From positions 295,686-359,685 of the forward strand of contig JAUEPE010000002.1 of NCBI GenBank assembly GCA_030403585.1: a stretch of DNA of 64,000 nt, given 5' to 3'. Shown here one piece after another: positions 1 through 8,369 of this stretch. Numbering within the stretch: the first letter of the stretch is position 1; the number at the start of each line of letters is the position of its first letter. The position numbers and the translations under genes were made by a program. The DNA is from Frankia sp. RB7. GTDB taxonomy: Bacteria; Pseudomonadota; Alphaproteobacteria; Rhizobiales; Xanthobacteraceae. The notes beneath the pieces were generated by a model. The model was not told the origin of the DNA and did not search any database. It worked only from the letters and a program-made list of their open reading frames with translations.

Positions 1-180
1 CTTGCGGGCTTTTCGCGCGTTTCGCATCGCGCGCTTGATGAAGGGGTGCTGCGAGTCCTCGGCGAAGAACAACACGACTTCACAACCGGGACATTGCCTG
101 GAATAGCCGTCCTGTAGCCGTCCCGCGCGATCGCGAAACATCGTCTTGCAGCGCGTGCACTGGACCTGGACGAAACTCAT
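1..180 (-). CDS. Zinc-ribbon protein, C-terminus off window
   Basis: Only the first 60 residues are in the window; the ATG is at 178-180 and the frame is open to base 1. Two CxxC pairs (C9/C12 and C31/C34) form an apparent zinc ribbon, and a basic helix (about residues 48-60) follows. Function is unknown; nucleic-acid binding would be a guess. I see no close ribosome site, so the start is tentative. Confidence 0.55.
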   Translation of the reverse strand, partial: MSFVQVQCTRCKTMFRDRAGRLQDGYSRQCPGCEVVLFFAEDSQHPFIKRAMRNARKARK

Positions 181-269
181 GCGCCGACAACAATGACTAA
201 TGGAAATCGGCGGCCACGGTGAGCCGAAAGTCTGAAGAAAGGCTGAAGGTCGATTGCGGCAGCAACCCG

Positions 270-509
270 CTATTGTTTCGCCGCCATCGCGTCCAGGCAG
301 TGGTTGAGATAGACGGTCCGATCCCGCGGCAGCACCTTCTCCAGATCCGCCTTCTGGGCGCATTCGCGCTGACGGATCTGCTCGGCGCGGCGCTTTTCGG
401 CCGCTTCGCGGTATTCGGGAGCAACCTTGCTGGGATCGACCAAGCCCTGGGATCTCGCGGGCGCTGTCGCCAACAGCGCAACGGCTGCGGCAATAATGAA
501 CTGTTTCAA
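270..509 (-). CDS. Small secreted protein, TTG start
   Basis: The product is 79 aa with an N-terminal signal peptide (MKQF, then a run of A/V/L/I, cleavage near APARSQ). The mature part is charged and has two cysteines. I chose the TTG at 507-509 because GGAGG lies 5 nt upstream and the signal peptide then begins right after Met-Lys; upstream ATG codons add residues with no ribosome site. Probably periplasmic. No family recognised. Confidence 0.55.
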   Translation of the reverse strand: MKQFIIAAAVALLATAPARSQGLVDPSKVAPEYREAAEKRRAEQIRQRECAQKADLEKVLPRDRTVYLNHCLDAMAAKQ

Positions 510-666
510 ATGAGCCTCCGTAAAAGCGCTCATCCTAGCGCCTGGTTTCGGAAGGCTCAAACGGGAAGTGTGAGACGGCGGACCAATAGCTCAGCCTGAC
601 CGCTCCAGCTCACTGCGGATCGGCCGTCAGGTCTTGGCGACATCAATTTCGCCCGATCGAAGTCCG

Positions 667-909
667 TCACTTCGGGAGGTGGTCGATCTTGTGTCCCAAA
701 TGCCCGGTGTCGTGATCGCGACGCAGCTGGCTCAGCGACGTCTCGTTCAACTGATGCAAGACCTCATTGAGCTGGGTCGTATCCGGATAGCCGGCCGCAA
801 AACCCTTGCCGTAGATCTTGCGCAATGTACCAACCAGCGTGTTGCCGTGCTTCTTGCCGATCGCGCCATCCTTGTCCCGATGGCGACCATCCAGGCCCGG
901 TTCCTTCAT
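667..909 (-). CDS. Conserved small hypothetical protein
   Basis: The product is 80 aa, basic and His/Gly-rich. It starts MKEPGLDGRHRDKDG and ends in a helical stretch (NEVLHQLNETSLSQLRRDH). The ATG at 907-909 is preceded by GGGAGAG, a good ribosome site; the longer open frame upstream lacks one. I see no signal peptide or membrane segment. It resembles short DUF-type proteins common in rhizobia, but I cannot name a function. Confidence 0.6.
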   Translation of the reverse strand: MKEPGLDGRHRDKDGAIGKKHGNTLVGTLRKIYGKGFAAGYPDTTQLNEVLHQLNETSLSQLRRDHDTGHLGHKIDHLPK

Positions 910-1183
910 GTGTCTCTCCCCGCGCGGCGTCTGCGCGCCTCGCCAAAGGGTGCGCTCAAATGAGTCGATTGGCAACGACTTGGCTCGTGCGAGTTGAAGG
1001 CTCCACGGGGCACGACAAGAGCGTTGGTTTCGCGCTCGCAGCAATGATCGCTGCGGCGCAGCGAGGCGAAACGGCTCAGTGGAAATTGCCGAGGCCACCG
1101 GTGGGAAAGCCGATCGCGCAACCAATTGATATGCCAAATGAGCCCCGCGCTCCGGGGCGCCGTGCTCTCATTTCGCGAGACGG

Positions 1184-1354
1184 TTAGGCTGCCTGCTGCT
1201 CAAACGAGGTGTAAATCCGGCCCTGGGGATCGACGATCTGGACGTCCCGACATCCGTCCGCGATCAGCTCCCTTGCCTTCTTGAGGGCGGCGGCGAGGGA
1301 CTCCCGCTTCAGGTTGACGACGCCTGCCGTGTCGAAACCGGTGATTTCAAACAT
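1184..1354 (-). CDS. Small hypothetical protein, 56 aa
   Basis: ATG at 1352-1354 follows a strong GGGAGGAG ribosome site. The product begins MFEITGFDTAGVVNLKRES, has a helical middle (AAALKKARELIADG) and a short strand-rich end (VQIVDPQGRIYTSFEQ). It looks like a compact soluble alpha/beta protein. It is divergent from the AI-2E permease gene. A GCCCCG/CGGGGC hairpin at 1142-1158 lies downstream but has no clear T-run. Confidence 0.6.
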   Translation of the reverse strand: MFEITGFDTAGVVNLKRESLAAALKKARELIADGCRDVQIVDPQGRIYTSFEQQAA

Positions 1355-1470
1355 GCCGCTCCTCCCGTTTGGCCGAATCCTACACCTTTCCAGCCGGTTG
1401 TCTTCTGGCTTTTTTTGGCAGGGCTCATGGTACTGGGGGCAGAATTCCGACCCGCCGTGCCCCCGACCAT

Positions 1471-1484
1471 TTGATTTGGATCAA
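1471..1484. promoter_or_regulatory. FixK/FNR-type box
   Basis: TTGATTTGGATCAA is a perfect TTGA-N6-TCAA palindrome, the established FNR/FixK recognition pattern. It ends 68 bp before the GTG of the AI-2E-family permease, a spacing that allows activation from about -41. One of five such boxes in this island. Confidence 0.75.
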
Positions 1485-1552
1485 GCCTGCCGCTCGATCA
1501 GGGCCGCTACTCTCGAAGAGACAGCCGCTCTGCGAGACACAGGTATCGAACC

Positions 1553-2674
1553 GTGAAGACACCTCGCCAGTTTCTGCCCGCCGATGCCGTCGTCCAGCTT
1601 TTGATCCGGCTCGCATTGCTGGCGATGCTGATCATCTGGACGTTCCTGATCATCAAGCCGTTCGTGCCGATCCTGACCTGGAGCGCGGTGCTGGCGGTGG
1701 CGTTCTATCCGGCCTTCAACTGGCTCGCCAAACTGCTCGGCGGCAGCCCTCGTACGGCGGCCGCCATTCTTACTTTGGTGATGCTCGGCATCGTCATCGG
1801 CCCGGCGGCGTGGCTTGGCCTCAGCGCCGTCGAGGGAATCACGAGCATCGCAAGCCAGATCGGCACCGGCGATCTCGCGCTTCAGGCTGCGCCGGAGCAG
1901 ATCAAGAGCTGGCCCTTGATCGGACCGCAACTCTACGATTTCTGGAATCTGGCCTATACCAATGTTCGTGCCGTGCTGCGCGAGGTGACGCCATATCTGA
2001 AACCGATCGCCGGGATCATGCTGTCCTTCGCCGGCAGCGCCGGCATCGGCACGCTCCAGTTCCTGCTGTCGGTGCTGGTCGCCGGAATCCTGTTCCCGTA
2101 CGGGCCGCAACTGGCCGGCGCGATCCGCGGTTTCCTGTTCCGGATCGTGCCGGAACAGAGCGAGCATTTTCTCGAGCTCTCCGGGGCGACGATCCGCGCA
2201 GTGTCGCAGGGCGTGATCGGGGTTGCGATCATCCAGGCGCTGTTGGCCGGCATCGGCTTCAAGCTCGCGGCAATTCCGAGCGCGGGTCTGCTCGCTATCA
2301 TCGTTCTCCTGCTTTCGATCGTGCAGATCGGCGCGGCCATCGTGCTCATCCCCGTTGTCATCTGGATCTGGATGGACAAGGACGTGATGACGGCGCTGCC
2401 TCTGACGATATTCCTCGTCATCGTCGGCGTCCTCGACAATATCTTGAAGCCGCTGGTGATGGGACGCGGGTTGACCACGCCGACGCTCGTGATCCTGATC
2501 GGGGTGATCGGCGGAACGCTGGCGCATGGAATCATCGGCCTCTTCATCGGGCCGATCATTCTTGCCGTCGCCTGGGAACTCGCCGCCGCCTGGATCCGAA
2601 TCGAGCGCGCCGCGCCGGCCGAGGTCGACGAGGTGCGCAACGTCGCGATCGACGCGACTTTGCAGCACCCTTGA
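1553..2674 (+). CDS. AI-2E family transporter (PerM/TqsA/YdiK type)
   Basis: This is a 373-aa inner-membrane permease of the AI-2E transporter family (formerly UPF0118). Hydrophobic segments lie near residues 15-50 and 60-85, a short amphipathic region follows, and a dense helix cluster with the Gly-rich end (DNILKPLVMGRG, then GLFIGPIILA) closes the protein, the usual family layout. Members export signals or act as Na+/H+ antiporters; the substrate here is unknown. GTG start with only a weak ribosome site. The FixK-type box upstream suggests induction at low oxygen. Confidence 0.85.
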   Translation: MKTPRQFLPADAVVQLLIRLALLAMLIIWTFLIIKPFVPILTWSAVLAVAFYPAFNWLAKLLGGSPRTAAAILTLVMLGIVIGPAAWLGLSAVEGITSIASQIGTGDLALQAAPEQIKSWPLIGPQLYDFWNLAYTNVRAVLREVTPYLKPIAGIMLSFAGSAGIGTLQFLLSVLVAGILFPYGPQLAGAIRGFLFRIVPEQSEHFLELSGATIRAVSQGVIGVAIIQALLAGIGFKLAAIPSAGLLAIIVLLLSIVQIGAAIVLIPVVIWIWMDKDVMTALPLTIFLVIVGVLDNILKPLVMGRGLTTPTLVILIGVIGGTLAHGIIGLFIGPIILAVAWELAAAWIRIERAAPAEVDEVRNVAIDATLQHP

Positions 2675-2767
2675 CCTGGATTGAGCGGAGGCTCCGCGCG
2701 TCAGATTCCAAACCTTCGTGACCGAAAGCAAACGTTCCAGCCAAATGCCATCCCCAGATCGGTTCTC

Positions 2768-3214
2768 ATGATATTGCAGCTGGCAGTCGGTGCGCTGGTG
2801 AGCGCGGTCAATATCGGTATTCACGCGCTGGTCACCGTCGTTGCCGTCGCTATTGCGCGCAGCGCAGGCCTGCGAAAAGTCGACCGACCGAGATTGCACC
2901 TGATGGGCGTGATGGTTGCGACGGCCGCGGTGCTGGAGGTCGCACACGCGCTGGAGATCCTGGTGTGGGCCTGGACGTACGACATCGTCCAGGCCGCGGC
3001 CGCTCCCGACGGCGATCTGCTCTATTTCGCCTTCGTCAACTTCACGACGCTTGGCTACGGCGACATCACGCCGGTGCGCGAATGGCGGCTGATCGGCCCG
3101 CTGACTGCCATGAACGGCGTGCTGCTGTTCGGCTGGTCAGCCGCGATCCTGTTCGAGGTCTTGCGCAAGACGCTCGACCACGTCGGACTGATCGGAGACG
3201 ACCTCATCCCATGA
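2768..3214 (+). CDS. Two-helix potassium-channel-like protein
   Basis: The 148-aa product has hydrophobic segments at about residues 1-30, 45-70 and 100-125. TTLGYGD at about residues 93-99 is the K+ channel selectivity filter, so this is an Ion_trans_2-type pore subunit. I see no RCK/TrkA domain. I start at the ATG at 2768; an in-frame TTG at 2681 would add 29 residues unlike the family. A degenerate TTGACCTGGATTGA sits just upstream but does not match the FNR pattern. Confidence 0.75.
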   Translation: MILQLAVGALVSAVNIGIHALVTVVAVAIARSAGLRKVDRPRLHLMGVMVATAAVLEVAHALEILVWAWTYDIVQAAAAPDGDLLYFAFVNFTTLGYGDITPVREWRLIGPLTAMNGVLLFGWSAAILFEVLRKTLDHVGLIGDDLIP

Positions 3215-3293
3215 AAAGGACAAGCGCCGCGAACGCCACCGGCAAAGCGCCAAAGACGACGACGGCGACCCGAAATACGACCTCGTTCGACAT
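3204..3293 (-). CDS. Candidate 29-aa membrane peptide
   Basis: An ATG frame on the minus strand encodes MSNEVVF followed by one uninterrupted hydrophobic helix (V, A, L, F, G) and a short MG end. Its last 11 bp overlap the tail of the channel gene on the other strand. The composition resembles small membrane proteins that accompany oxidases or transporters, but there is no clear ribosome site, so it may be chance. Confidence 0.3.
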   Translation of the reverse strand: MSNEVVFRVAVVVFGALPVAFAALVLFMG

Positions 3294-3432
3294 GGAACGA
3301 GGCTAGCATTGAGAGGGGCCGGTGTGATGTGCAGTTTGTGCCAGCCCGGCTCGTGTCCGCGCCTGCAGCGGAGCATCCGATCGGTCCGACACTACCGCGT
3401 CCCGTACTGCCAAGTCACGGCTTCGAGCCCGA

Positions 3433-4116
3433 TTAGTGCTGCAGGTCGAGGCTTGCGAGCCGGTCCCGGTCCAGCAGCACGATCTGGCGCTGGGTGTTGC
3501 CGATGAAGCCGAGAACACCGAGCTCGTGCAGCCGCGACAGGGCGCGGGAGACGGTCTCCAGCGTCAGGCCGAGATAATCGGCGATATCGCGCCGGGACAT
3601 CGGCAGCGCGATCACGCCGGCGGCCGTCAATCGCTTGTCCATCTCGAGCAGGAATGCCGCGACCCGTTCCAGCGAGGTCTTGCGACCGAGCAGCAGCATG
3701 TGATCTTCCGCATGCTGGAGATTGTTGGTGGTCATGCTGAGCAGGTTTTTCGCGACCATGGCATCGCTCTCGGCCACAATTTCGAGGCTTTGCCGCTTGA
3801 CGAGGCGCACATGGGTATCGACGATTGCCTCCGCCGTGAAACGGTGCTCGCTGCCGTTCTCCAGGCCAAAAATGTCGCCGGCTAGATGAAACGCGCCGAT
3901 CTGCCTGCGGCCGTCCGACAGCAGCTTGTAGCTTCGCACTGCACCAGACTTGACCTGATAGACATATTCGGCGGGCTCTTTCTCGCCGTAGATTTCGCTG
4001 CCTTTTTTGTAGGAAAATTCGCTTAAATTGACGAGCGGATTTGAATCGCTGGTCATGCCGAGATCGCGGAGCGAATTGGGACGCGGTGCGGGATCTGTCG
4101 TGATGCGAACGAACAT
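3433..4116 (-). CDS. FixK-like Crp/Fnr family transcription regulator
   Basis: The 227-aa protein has an N-terminal cyclic-nucleotide-fold domain (about residues 27-150) and a C-terminal winged helix (about 171-220). The recognition helix carries E187-T-V-S190-R191, the FNR-type signature for TTGA half-sites. There is no cysteine anywhere, so it cannot carry an Fe-S cluster like FNR or be oxidised like FixK2; it should respond through its own expression level (inference). Start at 4116 is preceded by GAGGAG; the longer ORF start at 4164 has no ribosome site. It is the obvious candidate to act on the TTGA-N6-TCAA boxes nearby. Confidence 0.85.
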   Translation of the reverse strand: MFVRITTDPAPRPNSLRDLGMTSDSNPLVNLSEFSYKKGSEIYGEKEPAEYVYQVKSGAVRSYKLLSDGRRQIGAFHLAGDIFGLENGSEHRFTAEAIVDTHVRLVKRQSLEIVAESDAMVAKNLLSMTTNNLQHAEDHMLLLGRKTSLERVAAFLLEMDKRLTAAGVIALPMSRRDIADYLGLTLETVSRALSRLHELGVLGFIGNTQRQIVLLDRDRLASLDLQH

Positions 4117-4230
4117 GGCCAACTCCTCAGCATCGCCGAATTGGTCTGTCAGACTGATACTCATCGCAGGGAAAGCGCCGCGTTATCCCGCTCCCGCGAA
4201 GGTCGATTTAGAACCAAGGTTGTCTTTCAA

Positions 4231-4260
4231 TCCATTGTCCCAAGGTCCATTGTACCAAGG
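4231..4260. repeat. Tandem 15-bp repeat upstream of regulators
   Basis: TCCATTGTCCCAAGG is followed at once by TCCATTGTACCAAGG (one mismatch). The pair lies between the divergent FixK-like and FixJ-like genes, 115 bp and 159 bp from their starts. A tandem operator for an unknown regulator is possible. Confidence 0.5.
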
Positions 4261-4418
4261 GGCAGAGCTTGCCTTTGCTGCGCGCATTGAGAAGAGCTCG
4301 TCCGGGCGGGAAATGCTTCACGTTGCGAACCAGATCATTTGCTTATCGAATGATTGGGCGGTGGCGCTGCCTCGCTTCGAGAGATTTGATATTCGTCCCA
4401 CTTGGCGAAAGGTGGAAA

Positions 4419-5042
4419 ATGCTTGGCCTTGTCCATGTGGTCGACGATGACGCTTCGTTTCGTACCGCGATCGAACGCCGGCTGAAGCTCGCTGGCTACG
4501 AGGTCGCGACCTACGCGTCGTCGCAGGACCTGCTGGATGCATCGCCGGACGATGCGCAGCCGGGATGCATCCTGCTTGACGTTCGGATACCAGGGTTGAG
4601 TGGCCCGGAGTTGCAAGGCCGCCTGATCGCATCCGGCTCCACGCTGCCAATCATATTCCTGACTGGTCACGCCGATACGCCGACAACCGTGCGGGCCATC
4701 AAGGCGGGAGCAGAGGATGTCCTGACCAAGCCGGTCTCGTCGGAGCTGCTGCTCGATGCGATTGCGCGCGCGCTGGCGCGGCAGGACGCTACGCGCAGCC
4801 AACGCGGCAGGCTCGACACGTTCCGCGCGTCTCTCGCAACGCTGACCCAGCGCGAACGGCAGGTGTTCGATCTCATCGTGCGCGGCAAGATCAACAAGCA
4901 GATCGCCCATCAACTCGGGACGACCGAGCGCACGATAAAGGCGCATCGTCACCAGGTCATGGAGAAGATGCGGGTTCATTCGCTCGCGGAACTCGTTTCG
5001 ATCGCGGAACGGCTTGGAATGCTCGATCCGAACAGTCATTAA
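4419..5042 (+). CDS. FixJ/NarL-type response regulator
   Basis: The 207-aa protein has a receiver domain (residues 1-120) with D10/D11, phospho-acceptor D54, T82 and K104 in place, and a LuxR-type HTH (about 135-200; LTQRERQVFDLIVRG, then TERTIKAHRHQVMEKM). This is the FixJ/TodT architecture. The ATG at 4419 follows AAAGGTGG; the longer ORF is unsupported. No histidine kinase is adjacent, so it is an orphan here. It is divergent from the FixK-like gene, echoing the FixJ-FixK hierarchy of rhizobia (inference). Confidence 0.85.
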   Translation: MLGLVHVVDDDASFRTAIERRLKLAGYEVATYASSQDLLDASPDDAQPGCILLDVRIPGLSGPELQGRLIASGSTLPIIFLTGHADTPTTVRAIKAGAEDVLTKPVSSELLLDAIARALARQDATRSQRGRLDTFRASLATLTQRERQVFDLIVRGKINKQIAHQLGTTERTIKAHRHQVMEKMRVHSLAELVSIAERLGMLDPNSH

Positions 5043-5050
5043 CGGGCAGC

Positions 5051-5623
5051 TCATTCATCGACGTATTGCTCCAGCGTCTTGGCTGGTGCGCCCTTGTGGG
5101 CGGACGCGAACTGGGCCAGCGGCACCGATGTCGTGAGTGCGAGCAGGTTCGAATCGACGAGCTCGAGCGACAGCGTCTTGCCAGACTCCATCTCCTCGAG
5201 GGTCTTTGGCGTGACCGCGTCGGCCGCAATACAGAGATTGGTGACGCACCAGGTATAGGGCACGTGGATCGGAGTGCCCTGGTCGATGGTCAATTTGGGC
5301 GCCTGTTGCAGGTACATGCCAACAGGAACGAACAATTGGAGCCGCGCCGTCGGAGCGCCTTCGCGCTCGATCAGGTCCACGCGCACCGCCATCTGGCCGG
5401 TCGGAAACTTACCCGTGATCGAGGTCCGGCACAGCATCGGTGCGCCACCTGGCTTGAAGCAGAGCTTTTGCCAATCGCCATAGGTGATGTCCTTGGCCTC
5501 GCGCTGACCACGTGTCGTGACTTCGGCCGGCTTATCGGCCTCTGCGGCGAGAGCCGGCCATACCGTGGTCGCGGCGATGGCGGCGACGGCAAGGGCTGCG
5601 AGATGGTCACGGGCGCTGGGCAT
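5051..5623 (-). CDS. Invasion-associated locus B (IalB) family protein
   Basis: The 190-aa product has a signal peptide (about residues 1-26, ending ALAAEA), then the IalB-type body: a YGDWQKLC motif, LCRTSITG, a PVGMYLQ strand, and WCVTNLC with paired cysteines likely to form disulfides. The family is periplasmic or outer-membrane associated and widespread in Bradyrhizobium; the molecular role is unknown. It converges tail to tail with the response regulator gene, 8 bp apart. Confidence 0.85.
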   Translation of the reverse strand: MPSARDHLAALAVAAIAATTVWPALAAEADKPAEVTTRGQREAKDITYGDWQKLCFKPGGAPMLCRTSITGKFPTGQMAVRVDLIEREGAPTARLQLFVPVGMYLQQAPKLTIDQGTPIHVPYTWCVTNLCIAADAVTPKTLEEMESGKTLSLELVDSNLLALTTSVPLAQFASAHKGAPAKTLEQYVDE

Positions 5624-5647
5624 GGGTCGCGTCTCCGGAGCCGGGCT

Positions 5648-6535
5648 CTATTTTTGCGAATCGAGAAATTTGCTCACGAGCGGCGACCAGATCGGGATCG
5701 CATCCGGTGAGCCGATGAAGAAGTGGCCCTCGTTGCCGAACGGCGGCATCAAATGGTACTCGGCCCTGCCGCCCGCGGCCGTGAAGGCCGCATGCATCCG
5801 CTTCGACAGGGCTGGGCCGAAGAACGTGTCGTTTTCGATGTAAAACCACAACATCGGCACCCGCGAGGTCCGGCCGAAATCCGCGGTCGCTTCGACCAGT
5901 CTGTCCGGTGCGCAGTTGTTGTTGGGCTTGCCGTCGACGCGACCGCCGCGTCCTGCTGCGAAGGTGATGATGGCCTTCACCTGCGGCGGGTTCACGCTCG
6001 ACAGCGCAATGGAAGCCCAGCCGCCGGCGGATTGACCGATGACGACGACGTCCTTTGGCAGAACGCGTTTCTCGGCGATCATATAGTCGATGATCCAGAG
6101 ATCGGCCAGCGCCAACGCACGTCCGGCGTCGTGGAAGTTCGGGTTGGTGCAGTTGCCGACCTTGGCGAAGAACGGCCCGTAGAGACCGTGCTCGGGAACG
6201 TCGATAGCGGCTGCACCGTATCCGGTGCCGACCGGCGCCACGACGAAATAGCCGCGTTTGGCGAACCACTTCGCGGCGTCGCGGAATTCCACCAGCGGAA
6301 AGAAGCCGCGATCGACGGCCTTGAGCGATACGCCATGGTTCATAATCGCGAGCGGGAAAGGACCATCGCCAACGGGGCGTACCACATAGGCAAACATCGG
6401 GAGCGGGAGTGGCAGCGCCCAGACCTCCTCCTGAATGGGAACATTGTCGTCGGCGCGCGCCGGAGCGAGCGGGCAGATCAGGAGAACCAGTGCCGCCACT
6501 ATTGGCCTAAGGGTTGGTGCACGGCGGAGAGTCAC
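5648..6535 (-). CDS. Secreted alpha/beta hydrolase
   Basis: The 295-aa product has a signal peptide (TLRRAP, then a hydrophobic run to APARA) and an alpha/beta-hydrolase core: an oxyanion-loop NHG, the nucleophile elbow GQSAGG, a late acidic stretch (YIENDTFF) and the catalytic His in EGHFF. It resembles dienelactone-hydrolase/PET-type esterases, but the substrate cannot be read. The GTG at 6533-6535 is favoured because AAGGAGG lies 5 nt before it. It starts 11 bp after the stop of the AspT-like gene, so the two are likely co-transcribed. Confidence 0.8.
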   Translation of the reverse strand: MTLRRAPTLRPIVAALVLLICPLAPARADDNVPIQEEVWALPLPLPMFAYVVRPVGDGPFPLAIMNHGVSLKAVDRGFFPLVEFRDAAKWFAKRGYFVVAPVGTGYGAAAIDVPEHGLYGPFFAKVGNCTNPNFHDAGRALALADLWIIDYMIAEKRVLPKDVVVIGQSAGGWASIALSSVNPPQVKAIITFAAGRGGRVDGKPNNNCAPDRLVEATADFGRTSRVPMLWFYIENDTFFGPALSKRMHAAFTAAGGRAEYHLMPPFGNEGHFFIGSPDAIPIWSPLVSKFLDSQK

Positions 6536-6546
6536 GCGCGCCTCCT

Positions 6547-8235
6547 TCAACCGGCGAAGGTGCTGGCCACGATGATCGGGCCGAGCACGGTCAGGACGAC
6601 GTTGCCGACGGCGTAGGGCACGGCGACGCCGAGCACCGGCGTCTGGCTCTCGGCGACCTCGCAGGCACCCGTCACGGCGGCGTCGACCGTCATGGCGCCA
6701 GCCAGCGCGCCGCAGATGATGACCGGATTCATGTGGAGCACGCGATGGGCAAACAAGGTCGTCACGATCAGCGGCACCAGCGTGACGACCAGGCCCATGC
6801 CGACCAGCAGCATGCCGTGCGACTGGATCGCGACCCAGGCCGCGTGGCCGTTGCCGAGCCCGATCGCCGCGATGAAGCCGCCCAGCCCGATATCGCTCAG
6901 CGTTTGCTGCGCCGCAGGCGGCATTGCGCCCATCGTCGGCCGCCGCGACCGCAGCCAGCCGCAGAAGAGCCCTGCAATCAGGGCGCCGCCGCCGCCGCCC
7001 AGCGTCAACGGCACCGACCCGATCTTGACGCTCGCAAGACCCGCGAGCAGGCCCACGGCGATGCCGGCGGCAAGGAATGCAATGTCGGTGCGATCTTCTG
7101 AGCTCAAGACTTGTCCGACGTTCCCGGCGGCGCGCTCAATGTTGCGGGTGCTGCCGACCAGCGTCATGACGTCGCCGACATAGACGCGGGTGTCCGCGCT
7201 CAGGGGAACCTCTCGACCCATCCGCGTGAGTTTACGCAGGAAAACGCCACGCGCGTTGTCGCCGACGCGTTCAGCTACGTCCTTGACGGAGCGGCCATGG
7301 AGTTTGCGGTTATCGACGAGGACATCGATCACGTTGCCCGGAAGCGCCTTCAGGATCTCGTCGGCGTCGATCTCGGCGCCAATGATCGGTTTTGCCGCGA
7401 CGAGGGCAGCGGTTCGTCCCGCAATGACGACGTCGTCGCCTGCTTGAAGAACCGTGTCGACATGCGGCTCGACATCGGCGCCCTGACGCACGATCCGCTC
7501 GACCACGCTACGGCTGCCGATCTCACCTTCGACGGTGCCGACAGTCCGTCCCGCCGCTGTCGAAACCCGATAGGCGCGAGCCTGGAATTTTCGATAATGC
7601 AGATTTTCAGTTTGTGGCGGGTTACCCCCCGCCAGCTCCGCCTCGAGCTTTGCGGCTTCCGCCTTCAGGTCGATCCGCATCAGTTTTGGCGCGACAAACG
7701 GCACGTACAGGAGGGTGAGGATATAGCCAAGCACGTAGGTGACGGCGTAGCCGGCGGCGATGTTCGCCTCCTGTTGCTCGAGCACGTCCTTTGCGAGTCC
7801 GAGTTGGGACAGCGCACCGGACGCCGTACCGATGACGGAGGATTGCGTCAGGGCTCCCGCAGCAAGGCCGGAAGCGGTGCCGGGACCGAGCGCGAACGCA
7901 TTGGCAAATATGAGCACGATAACGAGGCCGGTGCCGCCAAGCACGAGCGCGAGCGCAACCTGCGCCAGGGTCCGGATGCTCAGCGAAGCAAAGAACTCCG
8001 GTCCCGACCGGTAGCCGATCGTGAACACGAACAGGCTGAAGAGAATGACCCTCAGCAACGCCGGGAATGTGAACGTGCCGAGCTGCCCGATCAGGACGGC
8101 CACGATGAGCGTGCACGCCGTGGTGCCGATCGAAAAGCCGAGGATCCGGACGCGGCCGAGAATGGTGCCGAGCGCGATCGACAGCAGCAGGAAGATTTCC
8201 GGAGCGGTGGAGATAATCCACCTGACGGTGCCCAT
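6547..8235 (-). CDS. AspT-like antiporter with two TrkA_C domains
   Basis: The 562-aa protein has the aspartate:alanine exchanger (AspT/YidE/YbjL) layout: five or so N-terminal helices, a hydrophilic centre (about residues 200-385) with two TrkA_C/RCK_C-like repeats, and a C-terminal helix set with glycine-rich segments (GGGGGALIAGL; the GAMTVDAAVTGACE region). Such carriers exchange a dicarboxylic amino acid for its decarboxylation product, helping to generate proton motive force. The substrate here is unknown. The ATG at 8235 has GGAGG 8 nt upstream. A FixK box lies 55 bp upstream. Confidence 0.8.
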   Translation of the reverse strand: MGTVRWIISTAPEIFLLLSIALGTILGRVRILGFSIGTTACTLIVAVLIGQLGTFTFPALLRVILFSLFVFTIGYRSGPEFFASLSIRTLAQVALALVLGGTGLVIVLIFANAFALGPGTASGLAAGALTQSSVIGTASGALSQLGLAKDVLEQQEANIAAGYAVTYVLGYILTLLYVPFVAPKLMRIDLKAEAAKLEAELAGGNPPQTENLHYRKFQARAYRVSTAAGRTVGTVEGEIGSRSVVERIVRQGADVEPHVDTVLQAGDDVVIAGRTAALVAAKPIIGAEIDADEILKALPGNVIDVLVDNRKLHGRSVKDVAERVGDNARGVFLRKLTRMGREVPLSADTRVYVGDVMTLVGSTRNIERAAGNVGQVLSSEDRTDIAFLAAGIAVGLLAGLASVKIGSVPLTLGGGGGALIAGLFCGWLRSRRPTMGAMPPAAQQTLSDIGLGGFIAAIGLGNGHAAWVAIQSHGMLLVGMGLVVTLVPLIVTTLFAHRVLHMNPVIICGALAGAMTVDAAVTGACEVAESQTPVLGVAVPYAVGNVVLTVLGPIIVASTFAG

Positions 8236-8289
8236 GCGCATGCCCTCCAGTAATTTCGCGCCAATCTGGTTCGTGAAACCGGGCGAAGC

Positions 8290-8303
8290 TTGATCCAGAT
8301 CAA
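8290..8303. promoter_or_regulatory. FixK/FNR-type box, divergent
   Basis: TTGATCCAGATCAA is a perfect TTGA-N6-TCAA palindrome between the AspT-like gene (55 bp away on the minus strand) and the YoaK-like gene (67 bp away on the plus strand). A single dimer site could serve both directions. Confidence 0.75.
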
Positions 8304-8369
8304 TCCTCGCTGACGGCAGGCTGTCGCCTATGGGACCGTGCAGGATTTGAGACAGCCGACGTTTCGGAC

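Noticed and set aside
2671..2684. TTGACCTGGATTGA upstream of the channel gene as a sixth FixK box
   Set aside because: The second half is TTGA, not TCAA, so it lacks the palindrome that the regulator family needs.
1481..2947. 488-codon open frame on the minus strand
   Set aside because: It mirrors the AI-2E permease on the other strand; its product is Asp/Arg/His-rich low-complexity sequence typical of antisense frames in GC-rich DNA.
3211..3306. 31-codon ATGA-coupled frame after the channel gene
   Set aside because: Thr/Ala/Lys-rich with no hydrophobic or domain pattern; the opposite strand offers a better candidate.
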